Below, in pieces: positions 55,440 through 64,000 of a stretch of DNA of 64,000 bases (positions within the stretch are counted from its first letter, which is position 1; every line of letters begins with the position of its first letter). The notes beneath the pieces were generated by a model. The model was not told the origin of the DNA. It did no database searches and saw only the letters and a program-made list of their open reading frames with translations. Position numbers and translations under genes: made by a program. Source of the DNA: Smallanthus sonchifolius (Eukaryota; Streptophyta; Magnoliopsida; Asterales; Asteraceae); contig CM042029.1 of assembly GCA_023525975.1 (NCBI GenBank), positions 80,024,849 to 80,088,848 of the forward strand. The letters run 5' to 3'.

Positions 55440-55900
55440 AACTAGATAGTTATAACCGCGCTTCGCGGCGGTGTCGGGTCCATAGTTAATAAAATTTGAA
55501 AAAAAAACGTAGGCGCTACGGTAAAAATCATGTTAATAAAAGAAAAAGATAAAACTAAATAATAAAAAAAGAAAAAACAAAATAAAAAAATTACCGGTTC
55601 GGGTCGTCGAAAATCATAAATTCAAAAACCGATACGGGTTCCAATAATACCAATACGGACAATGATGTGGTTCGCTCATAATAGGCTCGGCCCGTCATGG
55701 TATCACAACGGTAACGACACTCGCTATAGAAAACGATAAAAAAAACTCGATTTTAAATACAACTGCGTTTAAAAAAAATATATCGGAACGTTGACAAAAA
55801 AACTAAAGACAACCGTGTCCTCCGTACTTTGGAAAAGTTAACGAACGTAAGTTATTAAAAAAAATAAAACTAATAGAAAATGAAATGGGTTAAAGGAATA
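55440..55900 (-). mobile_element. Helitron-type 3' terminus, minus orientation
   Basis: The minus strand ends GCCGCGAAGCGCGG (hairpin), then TTATAACTATCTAG before TT, a Helitron 3' end. The adjoining 450 bp (GGTTCGGGTCGTCG, ATAATAGGCTCGGCCCGTC) resemble, in reverse, the sequence at 58740-59273. The 5' end is not identified. Confidence 0.6.
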
Positions 55901-56299
55901 TATTATATATATTATAAAGGTTTAAAAATAAATTTATAGAAAAGAAAAAAAAACACGTGTAAAAATGGGAATGAATTGAGCACTATTCTTGGATGTTTTC
56001 TTTTAATCCTAGTTATATATTTTTATAAGGTTTCTAAAACAATAAGGAATTATAAAGATGTTTTTTTTTGTTATATAATAGAAATTAGTTTAAAGTTTAA
56101 AAAAATGTCCATAATAATTTCCTGATATTTGCTTTAATTAAAATAATAATTTCATCCACAACGAAATGTTTTGGGCACCCATAGTGTCCTAAAAAATTTT
56201 ATTGATAAAGATATTAAAATATTGTCTGAACGTGTGGATAGAGAAGTGGCGCGCAATCCTAGAGTGCAAAAGTTTAAAGATAAATCGCTATAAAACCGA

Positions 56300-56930
56300 G
56301 TCCAATCATTGTAACTTTAGTGGTAAGAACATTGAGGAAGATAGCCAACTTAGTATTGACGGTCTGATGATACCATAGACAAATAAGTTCAAGTTACTTA
56401 GGATATTGGGTTCAAAGTGACGGGATAGTGGACAAACAGGAGTCTGTGAGGGATTTGTGTGACCATAGACTCCTATATAGATTAAAATAAAAATCCTATA
56501 GAGTTGCAGTTAGATCGACTGTGTTATACGAAACCGATTGCAGGGCAACGAAGAAGACACGAGCGGGAAAGCCGGAGGCAGCAGCGTTGAGAATGTTAAG
56601 GTGGATGTGTGGGCACACAAAGTTGGACAAGATAAGGAATAAAGTTTTTAAGGATAGATTAGGGGTAACATGCATTTTAGACAAGATAAGGGATGGGAGA
56701 TTGAGATGGTTCGGGCATGTTCGGAGGAGACATATGACAACACTTGTAAGGAGCGTGGAAACACTCACAGTAGAGGGGATGAGGAGTAGTGGTAGGCCAC
56801 GACTGAGATGAGATGAACATATTAGGATGAATTTGTTAGACTTGCACCCCTCCGATGATATGATCTGTGATAGGAGTTCTTGAAGACGTCGGATAAATGT
56901 TAGGGATTAGTGTGGCACATAGTATTTTGG
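56300..56930 (+). pseudogene. LINE reverse-transcriptase C-terminal fragment
   Basis: The open part (56521-56811) reads LYETDCRATKK, then EAAALRMLRWMCGHTKLDKI and RDGRLRWFGHVRRR, followed by SSGRPRL. This is the typical C-terminal block of plant LINE-1-like pol (the LRWxCGHTxxDxIRN and RLRWFGHVxRR motifs). Upstream, with stops, come a TNKFKYLRILGSK segment and a piece near GVCEGF, the thumb region. Downstream it runs out in LLDLHPSDDM and stops. The RT catalytic core, endonuclease, tail and duplication are not present here. It is probably a 5'-truncated and decayed copy, or a piece carried by the surrounding Helitron material. Confidence 0.82.
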
Positions 56931-58380
56931 TTTTCACCGAGGCCTCTTAATTTGGCTTGTACTTCACTTACGTTACCTTTAATCGTAGGAGAGGGTGGAT
57001 ACTTAGTTCTAGGTTTTGCCTTTAGGCTTAGGTATGTCGTTAGGCTCAGGAGTGCCTTTTAGTGTCTAGGTGTGCCTTTAGTTATGTGCACCTTAGTCTA
57101 AACATCTTTATTATTAGGGTTTTGTATGCATTATTGTTCATATATTGTTTTGATTTCTACTAATGGTTCTCTCTTGCATGTTTTTCTTCTTTTAAAAGGT
57201 TTGATTTTTCACATTCAGGGGTTTATCTAGGAGAAGTCTCTCTATCCTTTGAGGTAAAGGTAAAGTTTTCCCTTGTCTCTATCCTTTATGAGTGAGATTC
57301 ACTGGGTTTATTCGTTTGTTTAGGTATTATAATATAAACTACTTAATATGTAAAATCCAGCCTTGATATCGATTAATATTATCCGCTTTCTTTATAAGGA
57401 ACTTACATCTTTGTTTACTTGTTGTCTATGTGAAAACTACTCGGAGGTCACATTCTAGAATTACTTCCCCACAGACACGGCTAACTGTAAAATTTTCTTG
57501 TTTGGAACACCAAAGGGTGGTGACGATGAGCCCATAGGGGTGGCCTTAGATATAAGAGGATGTTGGGTTCATAAGAAGTACTCTTTCTCAAACATCACCA
57601 ACGTGTTTTGGACGATTGACGGTGACTGAAATAATAACTTCACATTTAAACGTGCTTTGATGTGAGTAACAAAATATACTGATATAATATTATTGATAAG
57701 AGTGACTTAACGGTTTTCTTATAACCTTAGAACCCGTTATCGAACAACTCAAAGGACTCACTAATACCCTACTAATATTATATATAACACAAATCACATT
57801 ACAAATTATAATACTAACAAATTTAGTGTTCTTCAAAAAATAATTGAAAGGACAAATAAAATAAAATAAAATAAAATATGAAGTATGTTAGTTTATTAGA
57901 TCGATTTTTATTTATATTTTAGAATAAATATTTATGCAAAAAAAAAAAAAGAACCCCGTCCCAACGGCATTTGTAGAGGCGATTTTGGGATGCCAATGTT
58001 TGATTCAGACAGGGCCCACCGATGATAGCATGCCATCATAGATTCGTAAAATCAAGTGGGCAGTCCAGGCCCATTTCAGAACCATTTTGTGGGCCCACTT
58101 TCTGTTTACTTTCAGATTTTCGTTTTTCCTGGTCGGCTACTGCACGCCACAAATAATTATTACACAAAATAAAATTAGGTACGATCATCATTAGCCCCAT
58201 CATAGTTCATACTTGCTGACCGTCGATAAAGCGTGTGGTATACAAATTTAGTCTAGGTGGAATTTGGACTTATTTGTTTAAAGTATGCTGATTTAGTTGG
58301 AAAAAAAGGATAACATATTTAATTATTTGAATCAAACAAATATTTATTGTTTAGTCTGTAAAAGCATCAAAAATTGTTAA
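56931..58380. other. No recognised gene; one short open segment
   Basis: An open segment at about 57471-57629 reads ANCKIFLFGTPKGG, DDEPIGVALDIRGCW and VHKKYSFSNITNVFWTIDGD. The codon use is host-like, but no family is recognised. The rest (T/A rich, with an (AAAAT)n run near 57860 and a poly-A at 57940) shows nothing further. Confidence 0.35.
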
Positions 58381-58384
58381 TAGG

Positions 58385-58510
58385 GTGTAAACGAGCAGGT
58401 TCGGCATGTGAGTTTACTTAAAATCGGCTCGTTAAAAGCTTGAATCGAACTGAGGTAAACGAGCTCGAGCTTCACTTATCGAGCTTGAGCCGACTAGTGA
58501 CCCTAAATGA
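58385..58510. mobile_element. hAT-like element end
   Basis: It starts AGGGTGTAAACGAGC and continues with GGCTCG, GCTCGAGC and GAGCTTGAGCCGACTAGTGA. The end type is shared with 47927 and the KH introns. The opposite end is not identified. Confidence 0.5.
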
Positions 58511-58739
58511 GCCTATTATTATTTATATAAAATTTATTTAATATATATGACCTAATAGATTAAAAACAAACGTTCATGAATAGTACCCGTTCCATTTAGA
58601 AATTGACACTTTATTCTTTTTTTTTTAATTTCCTGAATATAAAATACGTTTTTAACCAGTTTAATCTTATATAAAATACGCTTTTAACCCTTTCAATGTT
58701 ATACTAACTTCGTTTTCTTTTAATAACTTTTGTCCGTTA

Positions 58740-59273
58740 ATTTTTCGTTAGTGATTGTCGTTACCATTGCCGTCTAGTGACGAACCAAACCTATTATGAG
58801 CGGACAACATCATTGCCGGTCTTGGTATTATCAGAACCGGTCTCGATCTTCGCTTTTATGGTTTTCGACTACCCAAACATTTTTTTATTATTATTTACCT
58901 TTAGGTTTATTTTATATTTACATTATTTTTACCGTTGCCTCTACGTTTTCGCTTAAACTTTATTAACGATCGTCCCGACACCCGCCGCCTAGCGCGGGTA
59001 TACCCGTTTAATTTTCTGTTAATTTCGGTCTTCTTTATTAACTTTCGTTCGTTAACTTTTTTCAAAGAATGGACCACGCTACTGTTTTTTATTTATTTTT
59101 TTCTAAGTTCTTATATAAGTTTATTCCAAAAGGTGGTTGTATTCAAAATGAAGTTTTTTTCATATCGTAACCTATATCGAGTATCGTAACCGTTGTATTA
59201 TTGTGACAAACCGAACCTATTATGATCAAATTAGGCTACCTGACACCCGCCGTGAAGCGCGGGATATTAAACT
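58740..59273 (+). mobile_element. Helitron-type 3' terminus, plus orientation
   Basis: It ends CCCGCCGTGAAGCGCGGGAT then ATTAAACTAG before TT, a Helitron-type hairpin and CTAG end. A second hairpin, CCCGCCGCCTAGCGCGGG, lies near 58979, so two related ends are stacked. The preceding sequence is the inverted relative of 55440-55900. Confidence 0.6.
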
Positions 59274-59549
59274 AGTTTATATAATAAGGGAGAAGTTTAT
59301 TACGAAACACTAAATTAGTACGAGAACAAAAAGAACAAATTTAAAACGTTTAATATCTTGATATAGGGTGAAGTTAATAAGAAAACTCCTCCTTAGTGAA
59401 AGAACTAGAGAACTCCATATTAAAGGCAACAAAAAAAATCATAACTCAAAATATAAATCAAAAACTAAAAATGTGCTTCGGAAGCCATGTTTCCCATGTC
59501 GTTCTCGTTAAAAAAAACCCGTAAAAAATGTCCGCTTTAGCTTTAGGGT
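59274..59549. other. Spacer, no gene seen
   Basis: Nothing recognised. The stretch AACTCCTCCTTAGTGAAAG, then AACTAGAGAACTCC, faces a similar reversed stretch near 60030 (TTAGTGGTTATCTAGTTCTC), so it may be one arm of a larger MITE. Confidence 0.35.
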
Positions 59550-59815
59550 TTTATTTTTTAGGTTTAGTTTAGCTTTTAGAGTTAGGTTTTTGGGTTTAGA
59601 TTTTAGGTTAGGTTCTTGAGGGTAGGGGTAGGAGGGGTGGGTTTAGGTTTTTGGGTGAGTGTGGGTGGGGGGTTAGGTTTTTAGAGGTGGGTGTGTGGGG
59701 TTTAGGATTTTTGGTGGTGGGTGCGGGGGATTTAGGTTTCTTGGTGGTGGGGTGGCGTGGGGGTTTAGGTTTTTTAGGGATGTGTTAGGTTTTTGGGGTG
59801 ATACTACAGATATGC
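59550..59815 (+). repeat. G-rich telomere-like minisatellite
   Basis: Variants of TTTAGGTTTTTGGG, TTAGGTTTTT and GGTTTAGG recur about twelve times. They are interleaved with G-rich blocks (GTGGGTGGGGGG, GGTGGTGGGGTGG). The units recall plant telomere TTTAGGG but are irregular. Strong G versus C asymmetry on the plus strand. No coding sequence. Confidence 0.75.
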
Positions 59816-60077
59816 AATATTGAAAATAAGAAGAAAAAAATGACGAGTTAATTCTTATTTTTTATAACGTTATTTATACTCAATTGAAAGATAAAAAAAT
59901 TCTTGATTTAATGGTGCAATTTTTTTTAAAACATAATAACGTATGCAAAAGATAGAAATGTTTAAAAATTTATATATATTAAGTTTCAATTTTACCATTC
60001 CTCTTTAAAATTCCACCATTCTTTTTTTAGTGGTTATCTAGTTCTCTATTTAAAATGAGTTATCTCATGAAACTAAC

Positions 60078-60083
60078 CCCCCC

Positions 60084-60139
<56 letters not shown>

Positions 60140-60184
60140 AGTATGTATATATATATGTGTGTGTGAGTGTATATATATATATAG
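60078..60184. repeat. Compound microsatellite
   Basis: A C run is followed by (CA)n, (TA)n and (TG)n blocks, then further TATATG/TGTGTG blocks. CA, then TA, then TG is self-complementary and could extrude a hairpin. Confidence 0.9.
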
Positions 60185-60185
60185 T

Positions 60186-60503
60186 GTGAGGTTGAAATGC
60201 TAACCAGTATTTATGTGATAACCATGATGACCACTCTCAAACATATTGTTACGTATATGTATCAATTATCATTATGTTAATGTTACATATATGTAAACAC
60301 TATGTGTCACGTATATGTAACATTATTTGGTACGTATACGTAAGACTCACCATTTCCGTATTTACGTTCAAACTATTTATATAAGATACTTAAATATTTT
60401 TTTAACAATTAAAAGAAAAAATAATTTATAAATTATATAATTGTTTTATAATGGTTAGCACGGTTATCACATAAAAAGTTGGTTATTATTTGAACCATTT
60501 CCT
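60186..60503. mobile_element. MITE with inverted ends
   Basis: The left end GAGGTTGAAATGCTAACCAG, followed by ATGTGATAACC, faces a right end that reversed reads ATGGTTCAAATAATAACCAA and ATGTGATAACC. The interior has ACGTATATGTAAC-type repeats. The duplication is obscured by the flanking TA microsatellites. Confidence 0.6.
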
Positions 60504-61500
60504 ATATATATATATATATATATATAAGTACGGTTATTGTAAAAAAATTTATTTCCGTGCAAAGAGTAAAAAGCCACCAAAATGTGACACGTGTATTTTA
60601 GGTGAGGGGTGCAACCGTCCATATATAATTACATATCAAGTATACATAATTACAGACCAGGGTATATAGTTATGCACTATTATAAATGTTCATAATTATG
60701 AATAATTTCGTATAATGTTCATAATTATGAATAATTTCGTATCACCGTACATAATTACGTGCCGTTTAAAAAAAAATATATTTTCTTAAAGTATAACAAT
60801 ATTATACTCAAATTAAATATAATAAATTTTGTATAATATGCTAACTTCTTTTAAAATAATAAAAACATATAAAAGCTATTAGATTTTAAATTTTTTTTTG
60901 ATGAAAGTATATTTAATAAAACAAAAAGCAACAATAGTGACTATTTCTTTTTTTCCTTTCTAGCCTATTTCATGTAACTATTATTTAAGATTCTAGGATC
61001 ACTTATTCTTAATATTTGAATTAGTGTGATCAATGATCTAAAAAATTTATAAATTGTCATTGGACAACGGTTTATATAAAAGAAATTAAAAATATATCTC
61101 ATCTGACATCGATGATGGAAGGAAGTTGTGCAAAAGAACATATTTATTAACAAATGCTTACATTCTAGGTTAAAATGGACGAAGTTGTGATAAGGGTGTT
61201 GTGTATGGGCATGGGGTGGGTGAGGTGCTGCCTTGGACACAATGGGAACACTACCCCTCTTCTCAGCCTCGTTGGTTTTTACCTTTCAGTGATCCATTTC
61301 TCCTACACGCATCCCTGACTCCAATGACTATATAACAGTTGATCACTAAAAAAAATTATTTTATTAAATCTAACCCCTATATATACAAATCTAATCTCGT
61401 ATATTCTTCACCTCGTTCTTCCTCTCTATCAAACCTATATATTTTTCTCTAAATTATATCATAAACCCTTCATTGGATCTCCTTTAGTTATCAAACCTAT
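60504..61500. other. Repeat-derived and unassigned sequence
   Basis: At 60527-60890 the sequence resembles 22951-23470 (TGACACGTGTAT start region and TTATACTCAAATTAAATATAAT). A 28-bp unit ATGTTCATAATTATGAATAA followed by TTTCGTAT is duplicated near 60690. From 61400 to 61520 the segment CAAACCTATATATTTTTCTC, then TAAATTATATCATAAACC, occurs twice, just upstream of the transposase remnant. Confidence 0.45.
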
Positions 61501-61534
61501 ATATTTTTCTCTAAATTATATCATAAACCTTTCA

Positions 61535-62140
61535 ATGGAACAAGAAATTGAATTTTCACATTCTAGTCCATCAAGCTCAGATGATTCTTCTTTTGATGCA
61601 AATGTTCGTAACTTTCAATTTCTTGTTATAACTGTTCAAGCAATGTTAGATCAAGAAGTTGAAGACATCACGAGGTCAAGAGTTTGTGTTTTTAGAGATC
61701 GTCAAGCTACACATAATCATCTCGTGCAAAATTACATCGGTGAGAGTTAGTATATGTGATGAGGTGTTCAAAACAAGGTTTCGAATGTGCAAAGAACTAT
61801 TCCTACAAATAGCTAGTGATATGGAACGAACCTTTGAATTTTTCAAAACATCTTATGATGCTAGATGGAAAAGGAGTTTTATATCACTATAGTAGTGATC
61901 ATCGGTAATACATTAGCTAACACACGGTAATGTTCCTGACACGTTAGATGAGTACTCACGTGAAAGTCTACAATACTTTTGTGAAGGTATTGTTTCGTTG
62001 TATGTAAAAGAATATTTGCGTAAATCGACTTCCAAGGGCATACAACTTTTGTGCAAAGCACATGAAACCAGACATTGATTCCCGGGAATGTTAGGTATCA
62101 TTGATTGCATACATTAGATTGAAGAAATTTTCCAACGGCT
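61535..62140 (+). pseudogene. PIF/Harbinger transposase remnant (HARBI1/ALP1-like)
   Basis: The start MEQEIEFSHSSPSSSDDSSF is the acidic/Ser-rich N-terminus common to plant Harbinger transposases. The frame shifts near 61740, after which it reads VFKTRFRMCKELFLQIASDM, the conserved RFRMxxxLFLxI block. A stop and a deletion follow. It then resumes with LDEYSRESLQYFCEGIV, KEYLRKSTSKGIQLL and a segment ending GFPGML-like and GIIDCIH, which includes the first Asp of the DDE triad. It ends at RNFPTA, exactly where a gypsy LTR begins. The remaining catalytic domain is missing from this window. Confidence 0.85.
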
Positions 62141-64000
62141 TGTAAGGCCCCAAAACCGGAGACCCGACTCGTTGGCATACACGTAAGCACAGTAGTAAAT
62201 GACATCAAATAAATTCAATTTAATGTGGCGGAAAACAAACAATCAACAGTGGTTAATGACCCAAATCTCAAACACAATTCAATCAGGTACTAATATCTAA
62301 ATAGTTCAACGTCATAATGGAAAATAAATGTCATCATAACGATCACGGTAACCAAACACTATCCAGAAGCCGTCAACTCACACTTTCTCTTTACCTGAAA
62401 TACATGCTAAAAGTCAGCTACGCTGAGTGAGTTCTATAGTGATTCGTTCGGAAGTATTAAGTCCCGAGCGTGTATTAAAAATAGTTTACGTTATAACGGT
62501 TTTCTCATACAAATCATCGTTCATTCAAATATTATATTTTATCGACGTACACGAAATCATGTCGACTAGTCCAAGGACACATACGATCATGACTCGTTAA
62601 CTGATCACCGTCATAACAACTCACCGACTCACATCGACTTATTATTCAAGCTTGAGCAACCCATTTCGTCTGGCTAACGTCAGACTAATTTCACGTCGAC
62701 TAGTGTCGACACGATATCAAATAACTCTTAGTTAATAGTCTTGACATTTAATTACGTGACACAAAACCCTACGCATGCAAATATGACTATTATTTCACAA
62801 CACATATATTAATGTCAAACCCTTTCATTACGTGCGTTTGCTATATCGCACGTTGCATGTATTCATGCCCAAAACTAGAAAACATTTAAAAGTGGGCGAT
62901 AGTAAATCACCTTTGCTAGACGTAACTTGATCTCTAGAACTCGCTAACTTCCCGTGCTCGTCTTTCGACCTCGTACCTAACAATTACACAATACACGACT
63001 CGATGTTTTTTCTCTCGCTCACTCGCGTTGCCAAATTATGTACGTGACCATCCGTGTGTGCACGTCGCCATGCATGGCGTTGCATGCAACGCATGAAAAA
63101 CTGAACCGAACCCAACCCGTCACCTTGCTTCCCTTTCCAGACCACTCACGTGTGTTCGCTACCCTCCGCCAGCCTTGCCCAACCATCCACCACCTTTCCC
63201 ACCGCTGTCGTGGACCTCCACAGCAGCCAAAGCCTCCAACGTGGACTCCGGTTCGCTCCCTCCTAGCCTTTAGCCGCTCTACACCACCACCATACCATCC
63301 CCACCTGCTTATGCCTTCTCCACTGAGCCGACCAACATTGGTCCGGCCTCTCACCGCTGCTGCCGTGGTCATCCGGAACCTCCCCAACCGTCAAACTAAC
63401 GCCACGGGTTATCCCTTTCATTTCCCTAGCCATTCACGAGCCACCGGCCAACCCCAAGGGTTCCGGCCGAACACTCGATGATCACAAAACATTCTAAAAC
63501 CAAAACCATACTAATAACGAGTCGAGATTGGAATTATACCTTTGATCCAAGTGACTCGTGCTAACCGAATCACTAGAGAACTCGTCCCCTTCCTTTACTC
63601 GTCTCCCCTAAAACCCTAAATCCATAAAAATGATTATCACGATTAACCGAAGCTTACAACATGCATACAATGGTTAGAGGCTCACGATTTTACCTTGATC
63701 TCGACAAGAACTCGACGGATATCTTCCTCCCCTTCCCTTCTCTCTCTCGGCAACCGCAACTCCCAAATGGGGAGGTCTCCCCTTTTCGTAACACCCTAAT
63801 GGGTGGTTGCGTTGGATCGGGCTCGACCCTTACGCGCTACCGGACTCCCGCTCGGGCTTGACCCGTCTCAAAACTTTTACAAAGCTCCCCCTTAGGTGTC
63901 GATATTTACAACTTAAACCCCGTCTAATTGTTTATAAAACAATAACATGCAAATACCGTCAAGTCTCCTAACCTCGCAAACAGTTATTTACAATAATTTC
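62141..64000 (-). mobile_element. Gypsy LTR inserted in the transposase remnant, continues past the window
   Basis: It starts TGTAAGGCCCCAAAACC at 62141, directly after the transposase frame, and shares blocks with the solo LTR at 1419-3190 (GGCGGAAAA, TACCTGAAATACATG, AAAAGTCAGCTACGCTG). No CA end appears before the window edge, so at least 1.86 kb of LTR is present. The left flank CGGCT (62136-62140) should recur after the element if the insertion is simple. A GC-rich block at 63040-63480 contains chance open frames on both strands. Plus-strand TG with the reverse end TGTAACATC-type in the relative implies minus orientation. Confidence 0.8.

Noticed and set aside
63019..63481. Overlapping open frames of 122 and 147 codons on opposite strands
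   Set aside because: They lie in a GC-rich part of a gypsy LTR. Both strands are open because of composition, and neither shows a domain.

Overview
This is AT-rich plant nuclear DNA, eudicot by its gene and repeat content. The retroelement families resemble those I associate with Asteraceae, but that is recall and not proven here. The window is a transposon-dominated region with two real host genes. One is an R2R3-MYB gene on the minus strand (17112-22379), of the boundary/LOF type related to Arabidopsis MYB105 and MYB117. The other is a plus-strand multi-KH RNA-binding protein gene (5' UTR near 50.1 kb, coding exons 51196-54291). I see no bacterial-style operon, CRISPR array, phage or rRNA gene, and no intact tRNA gene.

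Layout from left to right. 0-9 kb: the tail of a Ty3/gypsy integrase, then a decayed minus-strand Ty1/copia element (967-8774) with two 415-bp LTRs, PBS and PPT. A solo gypsy LTR with a perfect 5-bp duplication sits inside it. 9-17 kb: small non-autonomous elements, including two Helitrons, a SINE, a deleted copia element with 145-bp LTRs, a Mutator-type foldback element and a Mutator-type MITE. 17-22.4 kb: the MYB gene, whose 3.2-kb second intron carries at least four insertions. 22.4-28 kb: a tandem-array element, a second deleted copia element, a second foldback element and a hAT MITE. 28.6-41.9 kb: a minus-strand Helitron with a PIF1-type helicase remnant, split by a 10.7-kb gypsy element (29280-39990) that itself carries a solo LTR. 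41.9-50 kb: more Helitrons, MITEs (one nested in another) and a copia RT/RNase H remnant. 50-55 kb: the KH gene. 55.4-59.3 kb: inverted Helitron-type termini around a LINE reverse-transcriptase fragment. 59.3-64 kb: a telomere-like G-rich block, microsatellites, a MITE, and a PIF/Harbinger transposase remnant cut by a gypsy LTR that runs off the window.

The host genes do not form a pathway. The MYB gene would encode a nuclear transcription factor and the KH gene an RNA-binding protein. Both raise integrity questions. The MYB first intron lacks an AG acceptor in this sequence, consistent with loss of one A. The KH gene shows four KH domains, but the C-terminal KH exon expected for the family is not visible before a large repeat block.

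The strongest structural results are nested insertions with target-site duplications readable directly from the sequence: GAGTA, GCGTC, GATCA, CGTGGCAT, TACATTGT, TATATTTCAT and TTTATTTAA. These give relative insertion orders. I found no convincing new biological system. The least explained objects are the inverted GTTCACGG array in the copia leader and the foldback elements filled with CATTGTGT-type repeats.
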